A stretch of 64,000 bases of DNA from Aurantibacter_A sp039941195 (lineage in GTDB: Bacteria > Bacteroidota > Bacteroidia > Flavobacteriales > Flavobacteriaceae), in the NCBI RefSeq assembly GCF_039941195.1, contig NZ_JBDVFA010000063.1:1-64000 (forward strand), written 5' to 3'. Made by a program: the position numbers and the translations under genes. Shown here in pieces: positions 45,580 to 54,817 of this stretch (its first letter is position 1; every line of letters begins with the position of its first letter). The notes beneath the pieces were generated by a model that did not search any database, was not told the DNA's origin, and saw only the letters and a list, made by a program, of their open reading frames with translations.

Positions 45580-47070
45580 ATGAAAAATTATATACCCTTA
45601 AATCAAAATAATTTAAGCAAACTTAAAAACAGATTAAAAGTACCTACATACGAACGTTCGCCAATAAAAATAGGCGTTGTACACATTGGTGTAGGTGGTT
45701 TCCACAGAGCACATCAAGCGTATTATTTGCATCAATTACATGAACAATTTGGTGCTACCGATTGGGGTATTTGTGGCATAGGTTTACGAGAAGCCGATAG
45801 AAAAATCTATACTATATTTAAAAAACAAGATAGCCTATATAGCTTAATCATTAAGCACCCAAATGGTGAAATAAATTCTGAAGTAATTGGTTCAATACTT
45901 GATTTTGATTTTGGTGTTGATGCTCCTGAGGCTGTAGTTAATAGAATGGCACATGTAGACACTAAAATTGTATCACTAACGATTACCGAAGGTGGCTATA
46001 ATTTTAATCCTTCAACTGGAGAATTCGATTTTGAAAATAAAGACATTCAACACGAATTAAAAAATCCTAATGAACCGATTACAGTTTATGGTTTTTTAAC
46101 TGCGGCTTTAAGAAAACGCCGTGATGAAAATCTGCCAGCTTTTACAATAATGTCTTGCGATAATATTGAACACAATGGTGATGTTGCTCGTAAAATGGTA
46201 TTAGCTTTTGCTCGGCGTCAAGATCCAGAATTGGCAGAATGGATAACCCAAGAAGTAAGTTTTCCAAATAGTATGGTAGACAGAATTACACCTGTAACAA
46301 CACCTGAAGATATAGCATATTTAGTTGATACTTATGCAGTACAAGACGAATGGCCAGTAACTTGTGAACCTTTTATACAATGGGTAGTTGAAGATAATTT
46401 CTCCAATGGAAGACCCGAACTTGAAAAAGTTGGAGTGCAATTTGTACCCGATGTGAAACCTTATGAGAAAATGAAACTTCGACTACTAAATGCAGGACAT
46501 TCAGTAATTGGAATTTTAGGAGCTATACATGGACACAATACCATAAATGCTTGTATGGAAGATCCATTATTTGTGACTTATTTAAGGGCCTTTATGGATA
46601 CTGAAGCTAGTCCCGTTTTAGATGAAGTAAAAGGGATAAATCTTGAAAGTTATAAAGATAGTTTAGAAGAGCGTTTTGCTAATCCTAATATTAAAGATAG
46701 TGTAGCCCGTATTTGCTCAGAGAGTTCAGCGAAATTACCAAAATTTTTAATCGCTACCATTCATGAAAATTTAGAATCGGGCGGAAATATTAAATTGGCA
46801 ACTTTAATAATAGTTGCATGGTGCTATTACCACGATAAAACTATTGATGAAAAAGGGAGGCCAATTGAAATAATTGATGCACAAACCAGTGAATTACATA
46901 AAGCTGCGAAACTAACAAATCAAGATCCTTTAGCATTTATAAAACAAGAATCTCTTTTCGGAAATCTCGCGCAAAACGAACGATTCGCTAGCACCTATTC
47001 AAGTTTAGTCAAGAACGTTTACAAGACAAACAATATAAAAAAGATTATGGAACAACTTTTAACTGAATAA
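45580..47070 (+). CDS. Mannitol dehydrogenase-family (polyol) oxidoreductase
   Basis: A 496-residue member of the long-chain mannitol dehydrogenase family (mannitol 2-dehydrogenase/fructuronate reductase type), NAD(P)-dependent. The N-terminal Rossmann motif is VVHIGVGGFHRAHQAYYLH. SCDNIEHNG and the catalytic region KMKLRLLNAGHSVIGILG (Lys, Asn and His) are intact. Mannitol to fructose is the most probable reaction, but fructuronate or other hexuronate reduction is possible. It is 6 bp downstream of an NCS1-type permease. Mannitol is a major brown-algal storage compound, which fits the PL7 lyase in the window. Confidence 0.9.
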   Translation: MKNYIPLNQNNLSKLKNRLKVPTYERSPIKIGVVHIGVGGFHRAHQAYYLHQLHEQFGATDWGICGIGLREADRKIYTIFKKQDSLYSLIIKHPNGEINSEVIGSILDFDFGVDAPEAVVNRMAHVDTKIVSLTITEGGYNFNPSTGEFDFENKDIQHELKNPNEPITVYGFLTAALRKRRDENLPAFTIMSCDNIEHNGDVARKMVLAFARRQDPELAEWITQEVSFPNSMVDRITPVTTPEDIAYLVDTYAVQDEWPVTCEPFIQWVVEDNFSNGRPELEKVGVQFVPDVKPYEKMKLRLLNAGHSVIGILGAIHGHNTINACMEDPLFVTYLRAFMDTEASPVLDEVKGINLESYKDSLEERFANPNIKDSVARICSESSAKLPKFLIATIHENLESGGNIKLATLIIVAWCYYHDKTIDEKGRPIEIIDAQTSELHKAAKLTNQDPLAFIKQESLFGNLAQNERFASTYSSLVKNVYKTNNIKKIMEQLLTE

Positions 47071-47104
47071 TTATTTTGGCTAAAGACTAAATAAAAAATC
47101 CAGC

Positions 47105-47746
47105 TTAATTCTTATCTTCTAACAGTGGAACAAATCTAAAGTTTCCGAATTCTTTTTTCTCAAATTCTGTTGCCGAAGTGCGCACATAAAGTGTCATAAT
47201 TTGGTCTTCCACGCCTACTGGTATAACCAAACGACCGCCAACTTTTAATTGTCCCAACAATGCTTTTGGAGTTTCAGGCGCTCCAGCGGTAACAATAATA
47301 CTGTCAAAAGGAGCTTCTTCGGGCAATCCTTTATAGCCATCACCAAAAATTAATTTTTTTGGTCGATACCCCATCTTCTTAAAAAAAAGTTTCGTCTTTT
47401 TAAAAAGTTCTAATTGACGTTCTATAGAATAAACTTGGGCTCGCAAAAGTAAAAGCACTGCTGTTTGGTATCCACTACCTGTACCAATTTCCAAAATCTT
47501 TTGTCCTGGTTTAACTTGCAGAAGTTCAGATTGAAAAGCTACCGTATAAGGTTGCGAAATAGTCTGTCCTGCTGAAATGGGAAAAGCTTTGTCTTGATAA
47601 GCATGACCTTCAAAACTACTATCCATAAAAAAATGGCGTGGTATTTTTCGAATAGCATCAAGTACTTTTGCATCGACGATGCCCTTATCAATTAGCACTG
47701 CCGCTAATTTATTTCGCATGCCACTGTGTTTTAAAGTATCCTTCAA
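47105..47746 (-). CDS. pcm: Protein-L-isoaspartate O-methyltransferase
   Basis: A 213-residue repair enzyme that methylates damaged isoaspartyl residues using S-adenosylmethionine. Motifs: ISQPYTVAFQSELLQ, SAM-binding KILEIGTGSGYQTAVLLLL, and DSIIVTAGAPETPKALLGQLK. The length is normal. It is convergent with the dehydrogenase gene, 34 bp apart. No signal peptide, cytosolic. Confidence 0.94.
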   Translation of the reverse strand: MKDTLKHSGMRNKLAAVLIDKGIVDAKVLDAIRKIPRHFFMDSSFEGHAYQDKAFPISAGQTISQPYTVAFQSELLQVKPGQKILEIGTGSGYQTAVLLLLRAQVYSIERQLELFKKTKLFFKKMGYRPKKLIFGDGYKGLPEEAPFDSIIVTAGAPETPKALLGQLKVGGRLVIPVGVEDQIMTLYVRTSATEFEKKEFGNFRFVPLLEDKN

Positions 47747-47924
47747 GGGTTTGGTTTTGGTGAGTAAAGTTAGCGAAGAAATTTAAATTTTTGCAAATAG
47801 AAAACAGGAAAAGCTGGGTGAATTTTACTTTTTATAAATTATAATTCGCTTTTTATTTCTTCACAAAACCTTAATCCCTTAGCGCGAGCGATTTAGTCAT
47901 ATTTCTAATCCACCAACTATTCCC

Positions 47925-47932
47925 TATTTTTG
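47925..47932 (+). promoter_or_regulatory. -7 box upstream of the 47948 oxidoreductase gene
   Basis: TATTTTTG matches TANNTTTG exactly, 15 bp before the ATG. No good -33 box was seen. It supports the ATG at 47948 over the in-frame TTG at 47930, which lies inside this box. Confidence 0.35.
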
Positions 47933-47947
47933 AATAAAAATAAACAT

Positions 47948-48913
47948 ATGCTAAAAGTTGGTGTTTTAGGAGCTGGTCATTTGGGTAAAATTCATTTGCG
48001 TTTACTAAACGAATCAGACAAATATAATCTCATTGGCTTTTATGATGCTGATGCCATTAATGGAAAAAAAGTTGCTGATGAATTTGGCTATACTTATTTT
48101 GATAATATCAATAATTTAATTGATGCTGTCGATGTCGTTGACATTGTAACCCCTACTCTTTCACATTTTGATTGTGCCGAAAAATCAATAAAAAAAGGGA
48201 AGCATATATTTATAGAAAAACCAATAACCAATACTGCTGAGGAGGCAAAAAAACTTCTAGAATTAGAAAAGGAATATAACGTAAAAGGGCAAGTTGGTCA
48301 TGTGGAGCGTTTTAATCCAGCCTTTAGTGCAGTAAAAGAAAAAATAAACAACCCGATGTTTATTGAATCGCATCGGCTTGCAGAATTTAATCCCAGAGGC
48401 ACCGATGTACCTGTGGTTTTAGATTTAATGATTCATGATATTGACGCTATTTTGAGTGTAGTAAATTCAGAAGTAGCTCAAATTAATGCTAGTGGTGTTT
48501 CAGTAATTAGTCATTCACCAGATATTGCAAATGCTAGAATAGAATTCGAAAATGGCTGTGTAGCAAATTTAACCGCTAGTAGAATTTCATTAAAGAATAT
48601 GCGCAAGTCACGTTTCTTTCAAAAAGATGCATATATCGCCGTAGATTTTTTAGAGAAAAAAGTGGAAGTTGTAAAAATGAAAGATGCTCCTGAGGAAGTT
48701 GGTGATTTTGATGTGGTTTTACAAAATGCGGAAGGTGAGAAAAAACAGATTTATTTTGAAAATCCGGAGATTGAAACCAACAACGCAATCAAGGATGAAT
48801 TAGAAGCCTTCGCAGATGCAATAGAAAATGACACAACACCAGTTGTATCTTTAAAACAAGGCGCAAAAGCCTTAGAAGTAGCACTCCGAATAATAGACTC
48901 TTTTAAGAAATAA
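47948..48913 (+). CDS. Gfo/Idh/MocA-family oxidoreductase
   Basis: A 321-residue cytosolic NAD(P)-dependent oxidoreductase without signal peptide. The Rossmann motif is VGVLGAGHLGKIHLRLL, the EKP motif is FIEKPITNTAEEAK, and the catalytic-type segment VVLDLMIHDIDAILSV carries the conserved His. The substrate is unknown. Flavobacteria keep this gene next to 3-hydroxybutyryl-CoA dehydrogenase, as here (3 bp apart). It begins the long plus-strand run to 55.3 kb. Start set at ATG 47948. Confidence 0.92.
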   Translation: MLKVGVLGAGHLGKIHLRLLNESDKYNLIGFYDADAINGKKVADEFGYTYFDNINNLIDAVDVVDIVTPTLSHFDCAEKSIKKGKHIFIEKPITNTAEEAKKLLELEKEYNVKGQVGHVERFNPAFSAVKEKINNPMFIESHRLAEFNPRGTDVPVVLDLMIHDIDAILSVVNSEVAQINASGVSVISHSPDIANARIEFENGCVANLTASRISLKNMRKSRFFQKDAYIAVDFLEKKVEVVKMKDAPEEVGDFDVVLQNAEGEKKQIYFENPEIETNNAIKDELEAFADAIENDTTPVVSLKQGAKALEVALRIIDSFKK

Positions 48914-48916
48914 GAT

Positions 48917-49801
48917 ATGAAAATAGCAGTCGTAGGTGCAGGGACCATGGGCAATGGAATAGCTCATGTATTTGCACAAAATGCATACGAGGTAAACTTA
49001 ATTGACATCTCAGAAAAAGCATTGCAAAATGGTTTAGCCACTATTACAAAGAATTTAGACCGAATGATTGTGAAAGACAAAATTTCGGAAAGTGATAAAC
49101 TAGCAACTTTAAAAAACATTTTAAAATATACATCTATAGCTGAAGGTGTAAAAGATGTAGACCTTGTTGTGGAGGCTGCCACAGAAAATCTAGATTTAAA
49201 ATTAAAAATATTTAAAGATTTAGATGTGCATTGTGGTTCTGACACCATTTTAGCATCAAATACATCGTCTATTTCAATTACACAAATTGCTGCTGTTACG
49301 AGCAGAGCAGATAAAGTTATTGGCATGCACTTCATGAATCCAGTACCAATAATGCAGTTAGTAGAAATTATTAGAGGTTATAACACCTCAGATAATACTA
49401 CAAAGACTATAATGCAACTATCCGAAAAATTAGGAAAAACACCAACAGAAGTAAATGATTACCCTGGTTTTGTCGCCAATCGTATATTAATGCCAATGAT
49501 TAATGAAGCGATAGAAACTTTATATAATGGCGTTGCAGGAGTTTCGGAAATAGATACAGTAATGAAGTTAGGTATGGCACATCCTATGGGTCCCTTGCAA
49601 CTGGCAGATTTTATTGGGCTTGATGTTTGTTTATCCATATTAAATGTAATGTATGATGGTTTTAAAAATCCAAAATATGCACCATGTCCACTTCTTATAA
49701 ATATGGTAATGGCCAATAAATTAGGTGTAAAATCCGGCGAAGGATTTTACGATTATTCCAATTCTAGAAAAGCCGAAATATTATCTACACAATTCAATTA
49801 G
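48917..49801 (+). CDS. 3-hydroxybutyryl-CoA dehydrogenase
   Basis: A 294-residue enzyme that interconverts 3-hydroxybutyryl-CoA and acetoacetyl-CoA with NAD(P). The N-terminal dinucleotide motif is VVGAGTMGNGIAHVFAQNAY, the active-site region is MHFMNPVPIMQLVEIIRG, and ASNTSSISITQIAA supplies the Ser. The C-terminal domain PGFVANRILMPMINEAIETL and MGPLQLADFIGLDVCLSI are characteristic. It lies 3 bp after the oxidoreductase gene. Role: fatty-acid or butanoate metabolism. Confidence 0.95.
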   Translation: MKIAVVGAGTMGNGIAHVFAQNAYEVNLIDISEKALQNGLATITKNLDRMIVKDKISESDKLATLKNILKYTSIAEGVKDVDLVVEAATENLDLKLKIFKDLDVHCGSDTILASNTSSISITQIAAVTSRADKVIGMHFMNPVPIMQLVEIIRGYNTSDNTTKTIMQLSEKLGKTPTEVNDYPGFVANRILMPMINEAIETLYNGVAGVSEIDTVMKLGMAHPMGPLQLADFIGLDVCLSILNVMYDGFKNPKYAPCPLLINMVMANKLGVKSGEGFYDYSNSRKAEILSTQFN

Positions 49802-49809
49802 CGCTTTAA

Positions 49810-51045
49810 ATGGCTATAATAAAACCCTTTAAAGCTATACGACCTGCAAAGGACAAAGTAGCTTTTGTTGCATCAAAATCATACCAAGAATATTCACGAA
49901 AAGAATTAAACGCCATTTTAGCCTTTAATCCCTTTTCTTTTTTACACATTATAAACCCTGGATATCGTAGAGCTAAAAATTTAAAAGGGCAAGAACGTTA
50001 TAAATTGGTGCATCAAATTTATTTAGAATTCTTGTCGAAAAATGTATTATTAAAAGATGCGCAGGATTGCTTTTATGTGTATCAAATTCAAAAAGATAAT
50101 TATATCTATTGTGGTTTACTTTGTGGAGCAAGTATAGCAGAGTACCAAAATGATGTTATTAAAAAACACGAAGCTACCTTACAACGACGTGAAGAATTAT
50201 TTGCCAACTATTTAAAAACTGTAGAATTCAATGCTGAACCAGTTTTAATGACTTATAAAGATAATGCAGCTATAGCTGAGGTAATTAAAAAAGAAAAATT
50301 AAAAGAGCCGCAATATGATTTTACAACTCGTGATTCTGTAAGTCACAAGCTATGGGTTATTTCAGATCCTGCAACCAAAATTAAAATAGAAAGCGAATTC
50401 CAAAAAACGGATGCACTTTATATCGCAGATGGTCATCATAGAAGTGCTTCCTCCAATTTGTATTCAAAAATTGCGCAATCCTCAAATCCAAACCACACAG
50501 GTAAGGAGCCCTATAATTATTTCATGAGTTTTTTAATTCCGGAATCAGAAATAAAAATTTATGAATTCAATCGAAAAATAAAAGACCTTAATGGCTTAAC
50601 TAAAGAAGAATTTTTAACGCAGTTGGCCTTAACTTATCGGATAGAAATAACTGAAGAAAATCTTTTTAAACCTAAGCAAAAACATCAATTTAGCATGTAC
50701 TTAGAAGGTGATTTTTATTCACTAACGCTGCTAGAAAATAATTATTCTTTGAATGATGCGCTACGTACTTTAGATACTCAAATATTATATAAGACTATTC
50801 TTGAACCAATATTGAACATCAAAGATTTAAGAAAAGATAAGCGAATTGTATACGGATATGGTAAAAACAATATTTCGATTATGAAGGAGGAAATTGATAA
50901 AGGTAAATTTAAGGTAGGATTTAGCATGATGCCTATAAACATATCCGAAATTAAAGCAATTGCCGATGCAGGTTTAGTAATGCCTCCAAAAAGTACTTAT
51001 ATAGAACCTAAATTAAGAAGTGGTATCACCATTTACGAATTGTAA
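49810..51045 (+). CDS. DUF1015-family protein
   Basis: A 411-residue protein with the DUF1015 hallmarks: opening IIKPFKAIRPAKDKVAFVAS, KAIRP-type start, and the central DALYIADGHHRSASS with the conserved D-G-H-H-R motif. The C-terminal KVGFSMMPINISEIKAIADA and MPPKSTYIEPKLRSGI are also typical. No function is firmly established; the family is sometimes linked with serine/phosphoserine metabolism. It starts 8 bp after the dehydrogenase gene, so it is in the same operon. Confidence 0.9.
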   Translation: MAIIKPFKAIRPAKDKVAFVASKSYQEYSRKELNAILAFNPFSFLHIINPGYRRAKNLKGQERYKLVHQIYLEFLSKNVLLKDAQDCFYVYQIQKDNYIYCGLLCGASIAEYQNDVIKKHEATLQRREELFANYLKTVEFNAEPVLMTYKDNAAIAEVIKKEKLKEPQYDFTTRDSVSHKLWVISDPATKIKIESEFQKTDALYIADGHHRSASSNLYSKIAQSSNPNHTGKEPYNYFMSFLIPESEIKIYEFNRKIKDLNGLTKEEFLTQLALTYRIEITEENLFKPKQKHQFSMYLEGDFYSLTLLENNYSLNDALRTLDTQILYKTILEPILNIKDLRKDKRIVYGYGKNNISIMKEEIDKGKFKVGFSMMPINISEIKAIADAGLVMPPKSTYIEPKLRSGITIYEL

Positions 51046-51085
51046 CTTGCATTTTAATTAATTGATTTAGCATAAAAAAATAAAA

Positions 51086-51745
51086 ATGTCGATTAAAAAA
51101 AATCTTGCTGAAATACGCACTAGTATACCTGAAAATGTAACATTGGTTGCTGTTTCAAAAACAAAACCAAATGAAGCAATAATAGAAGCATATGAAACTG
51201 GCCAAAGAATATTTGGAGAGAATAAGGTTCAAGAAATGGTTCAAAAATGGGAAGTCTTACCTAAGGATATTGAATGGCATATGATTGGTCATTTACAACG
51301 AAACAAGGTTAAGTACATGGCTGAATTTGTTTCACTAATTCATGGTGTAGATAGTTTGCGCTTATTAAAGGAGATAAACAAACAAGCCGTAAAGCATAAT
51401 CGCATAATCGACTGTTTATTCCAAATTCACATTGCTGAAGAAGACACTAAGTTTGGACTTGACCAAGAAGAAGTCGAAGAAATTATAATTTCTGGGGAAT
51501 TAAATAAGTTAGAAAATATCCGTATTGTTGGACTAATGGGTATGGCAACTTTTACTGATAATCAATCTCAAGTCCGCAAAGAATTCAGCACATTGAAATC
51601 CATTTTTAACAGTCTAAAAAACACATTACCAGACATTTCTATACTTTCCATGGGTATGAGTGGCGACTATCAATTGGCTATTGAAGAAGGCAGCACAATG
51701 ATCCGCGTTGGAAGTAGTATCTTTGGATCGAGAAATTACCACTAG
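51086..51745 (+). CDS. PLP homeostasis protein (YggS/PLPBP family)
   Basis: A 219-residue single-domain PLP-binding protein with the fold of alanine racemase's N-terminal barrel but no enzymatic activity known. PLP-binding Lys25 lies in VAVSKTKPNEAI. Other signatures: FGENKVQEMVQKW, WHMIGHLQRNKVK and LSMGMSGDYQLAIEEGSTM followed by IRVGSSIFGSR. It helps keep free PLP and amino-acid pools in balance. Length is normal. Confidence 0.95.
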   Translation: MSIKKNLAEIRTSIPENVTLVAVSKTKPNEAIIEAYETGQRIFGENKVQEMVQKWEVLPKDIEWHMIGHLQRNKVKYMAEFVSLIHGVDSLRLLKEINKQAVKHNRIIDCLFQIHIAEEDTKFGLDQEEVEEIIISGELNKLENIRIVGLMGMATFTDNQSQVRKEFSTLKSIFNSLKNTLPDISILSMGMSGDYQLAIEEGSTMIRVGSSIFGSRNYH

Positions 51746-51786
51746 ACTTAAGCGGTTTAACAAGCCAGCTGTCTGATAAAAAATAT

Positions 51787-53070
51787 ATGTATACAGTTCT
51801 TGATATAGAGACAACGGGCGGAAAATACAATGAAGAAGGCATCACAGAAATTGCTATTCACAAATTCGACGGCCATGAAGTAGTTGATAAATTTATTAGT
51901 CTTGTAAATCCCGAAAAAGACATTCAACCTTTTGTTGTAAAATTAACAGGGATCAACAATAAGATGTTACAATCTGCACCCAAATTTCATGAAGTTGCTA
52001 AACGTATTGTTGAAATTACAGAAGACACTGTTCTTGTAGCTCATAACGCACAATTCGACTACAGAATATTAAGAACGGAATTTCGCAGACTTGGTTATGC
52101 CTATGAAAGAAAAACGATTTGTACGGTAGATTTATCTAAAAAATTATTGCCTGATGCCGAATCACACAGTTTAGGAAAACTAGTTCGCTCATTAGGAATT
52201 GCAGTTAGTGATAGACACAGAGCCAATGGAGATGCTTTGGCAACTTTAAAATTGTTCAAACTTTTATTGGCTAAAGATTCTGAAAAGGACATTATAAAAA
52301 CAGTACTTAGAGAGGCTAGTACCGGCGAACTTTCCGAACGACTGTTGGACATAGTAGAATCGTTACCAAGCGCTACTGGCACTTTTTATATGCACAATAA
52401 AGATGGAGAGATTATTTACCTGTCTAGGTCAAACAATATTAAAAAGAGAGTAAATCAACAATTTATAAAGCCTGGTTCAAGAGCGCGAAAACTGCAGAAA
52501 GAAACACGAAAGGTAACTTTTGAAAAAACGGGAAGTGAATTAATAGCCCAATTAAAAGAATACGAAGAATTAAAACGTATTCGACCGCGATACAATCAGC
52601 CAAAAGGAAAACTTTTTACCCACGGTATTTATAAGGAAAAAGATGATAAAGGTGTATTACATTTAAAAATGAATATGCTTTATAATAACTCAAAACCAAT
52701 TATTACTTTTAATGGCACTGAGTCCGGTGCTAGTTTCTTGCAAAAAATTAGTAATGAAATTACTACTGACCAAAAAGACATTGTAAATTATAATTCAGAA
52801 ATTGAGACATTACTATTAAAATATAGTATTGGCAATCGCTCGGTAATTATCCTAGATAAAGGCCGAGAAATCGGAGAACAAAGCGTTGTTTATATTAAAG
52901 ATGGCACCTATAAAGGATATGGATATTGTGAATTAAACCATCAAATAAATAATATTCATATCTTAGAATCAATTATTACACCAGCAAGAGGAGATGCAAA
53001 CACCAATCATTTTATTACATCACACCTAAGAAAAAAGGGCAACCACAAGATTGTTGAATTAAATCCATAA
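51787..53070 (+). CDS. DnaQ-like exonuclease with degenerate GIY-YIG-type domain
   Basis: A 427-residue protein. Residues 1-170 form a DEDDh 3'-5' exonuclease: YTVLDIETTGG (Asp/Glu), VAHNAQFDYRILRTEF and the His-Asp box DRHRANGDALATLKLF. Residues ~195-275 look like a GIY-YIG nuclease domain as in UvrC/Cho, with GTFYMHNKDG, YLSRSNNIKKRV (Arg) and ELIAQLKEYEELK (Glu). The YIG part reads YLSRS instead of YIGKS, so the second nuclease may be weak or only DNA-binding. The C-terminal ~150 residues are unassigned. Probably a DNA repair or nucleic-acid processing enzyme. Its gene is directly followed by the ion-channel gene (2 bp). Confidence 0.88.
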   Translation: MYTVLDIETTGGKYNEEGITEIAIHKFDGHEVVDKFISLVNPEKDIQPFVVKLTGINNKMLQSAPKFHEVAKRIVEITEDTVLVAHNAQFDYRILRTEFRRLGYAYERKTICTVDLSKKLLPDAESHSLGKLVRSLGIAVSDRHRANGDALATLKLFKLLLAKDSEKDIIKTVLREASTGELSERLLDIVESLPSATGTFYMHNKDGEIIYLSRSNNIKKRVNQQFIKPGSRARKLQKETRKVTFEKTGSELIAQLKEYEELKRIRPRYNQPKGKLFTHGIYKEKDDKGVLHLKMNMLYNNSKPIITFNGTESGASFLQKISNEITTDQKDIVNYNSEIETLLLKYSIGNRSVIILDKGREIGEQSVVYIKDGTYKGYGYCELNHQINNIHILESIITPARGDANTNHFITSHLRKKGNHKIVELNP

Positions 53071-53072
53071 TT

Positions 53073-53906
53073 ATGGAAACTAGTGCAAGGACACATGGTT
53101 GGAGAGCAAAGCTACACGAGATTATCTACGGTACGCATACTCCGGCTGGAAAACTTTTTGACATAGCTTTATTGATTTTAATTGTCTACAGTGTTATCAT
53201 TGTAATGTTGGAGAGTTTGCCGAGATTTGACGTTAAATACCATCGTTTTCTTGATACTTCTGAATGGGTAGTTACCATTCTTTTTACCATCGAGTATATT
53301 TTGCGTATAATCTGTATCAACAAACCCAAAAAGTATGTTTTTAGTTTCTTTGGCATTGTAGATTTTCTCTCAACGATACCTAAATATTTATCTTATTTCG
53401 TAGTTGGATCTCAATATATAACTGCATTTAGAGCACTACGATTATTAAGAGTATTTAGAATATTAAAGTTGGTTCGTTTTGTAGGTGAATCCAACAATCT
53501 TATTCGGGCATTAAAAGCTAGTCGAACGAAAATATTTGTTTTCGTATTTTTTGTCTTAATAGTAGCTGTATTATTAGGAACCATAATGTATTTAGTAGAA
53601 GGACCTGAACACGGTTTTGAAAGTATTCCGCATAGTATTTATTGGACTATAGTAACACTAACAACAGTGGGTTATGGGGATATCTCACCAGAAACATCCT
53701 TAGGTCAGTTTATCGCAACCTTTATAATGATAATTGGTTATGGAATAATCGCCGTACCAACCGGAATAGTATCAGCAGAATATGCAACTAAAGACGATAA
53801 AGACAAAGAGATTAATGGAAGCTCTTGTCAAGATTGTGGAGCTCATATTATGAGCATGGATGCTGAATATTGCCGAAAATGTGGTTGTAAACTAACGGAA
53901 GATTAA
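53073..53906 (+). CDS. Voltage-gated-type potassium channel with C-terminal zinc ribbon
   Basis: A 277-residue six-helix ion channel. The voltage-sensor S4 has ITAFRALRLLRVFRILKLVR with a run of Arg. The pore helix and selectivity filter read YWTIVTLTTVGYGDISPETS, a K+ filter (TVGYGD). After S6 comes a short cytosolic tail with two C-x2-C pairs (SSCQDCGAHIMS and YCRKCGCKL), a small zinc ribbon near residues 250-275. Ribbon-tailed channels of this type are uncommon among well-studied channels, and it could regulate gating or assembly. It overlaps miaA by 1 bp. Confidence 0.93.
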   Translation: METSARTHGWRAKLHEIIYGTHTPAGKLFDIALLILIVYSVIIVMLESLPRFDVKYHRFLDTSEWVVTILFTIEYILRIICINKPKKYVFSFFGIVDFLSTIPKYLSYFVVGSQYITAFRALRLLRVFRILKLVRFVGESNNLIRALKASRTKIFVFVFFVLIVAVLLGTIMYLVEGPEHGFESIPHSIYWTIVTLTTVGYGDISPETSLGQFIATFIMIIGYGIIAVPTGIVSAEYATKDDKDKEINGSSCQDCGAHIMSMDAEYCRKCGCKLTED

Positions 53907-54817
53907 TGAGCACTAAAACGCTTATTTCTGTAGTAGGGCAAACTGCAATTGGTAAAACAAAATTAGCAATAAGCCTAGCCCAACATTTTAATACGGAAAT
54001 AATTTCTGCAGATTCTCGGCAATTTTATAAAGAAATGTCCATTGGTACTGCCGTGCCTTCTGTTGATGAATTAGGAGCAGCACCGCATCATTTTATCCAA
54101 CATAAAAGTATATTTGAACCTTATTCTGTTGGTGATTTTGAAAAAGAAGGTATAGCATTATTAGAAAAATTGTTTAAAAAAACGGATGTACTAATTCTTG
54201 TTGGTGGTAGTGGACTTTATGTTGACGCAATTACCAAAGGTTTAGATAACTTTCCAAAAATAGCTCCAGAAATACGTAATGAGCTTAATGGTAGAATAAA
54301 AAAAGAAGGCATTGAAGCACTTCAGGCAGAACTAAAAGAAAAAGACCCCATACACACGAATAATATTGATTTAAACAATCCGCATCGATTAATTCGAGCT
54401 TTAGAAATATGTATTGGAACAGGCAAACCGTACTCCTCTTTTTTAAATAAAAAAAAGAAAATAAGAACCTTCAATACCATTACAGTTGGACTTAAAGCGG
54501 AACGCGAAATAGTATATGATAGAATAAATAAGCGTGTTGACATTATGATGGATTCAGGTTTATTAGAAGAAGTAAAATCATTATTAACAAACAAACACCT
54601 AAATGCTTTACAAACAGTAGGTTACAAAGAATTATTTAATTATTTTGATAAGGTATGGGATTTAGATTTCGCGGTGGCTGAAATAAAAAAGAATACGCGA
54701 AGATTTGCTAAAAGACAGATGACGTGGTTTAAGAAGAATGAAGATACTATATGGGTTAATTTTGACTACGATAAAAAAGATGTTATAGCGAAGATTAAAA
54801 GTAAGTTAAATGAATAA
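53906..54817 (+). CDS. miaA: tRNA dimethylallyltransferase
   Basis: MiaA adds a dimethylallyl group to A37 of tRNAs reading codons that start with U. The 303 residues carry the P-loop VVGQTAIGKTKLAI, the family motif SADSRQFYKEMSIGTAVPS, LVGGSGLYVDAI and the C-terminal FAKRQMTWFKK. Length is normal. It is translationally coupled to the channel gene (TAATG overlap) and overlaps gntK-like by 8 bp. Confidence 0.96.
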   Translation: MSTKTLISVVGQTAIGKTKLAISLAQHFNTEIISADSRQFYKEMSIGTAVPSVDELGAAPHHFIQHKSIFEPYSVGDFEKEGIALLEKLFKKTDVLILVGGSGLYVDAITKGLDNFPKIAPEIRNELNGRIKKEGIEALQAELKEKDPIHTNNIDLNNPHRLIRALEICIGTGKPYSSFLNKKKKIRTFNTITVGLKAEREIVYDRINKRVDIMMDSGLLEEVKSLLTNKHLNALQTVGYKELFNYFDKVWDLDFAVAEIKKNTRRFAKRQMTWFKKNEDTIWVNFDYDKKDVIAKIKSKLNE

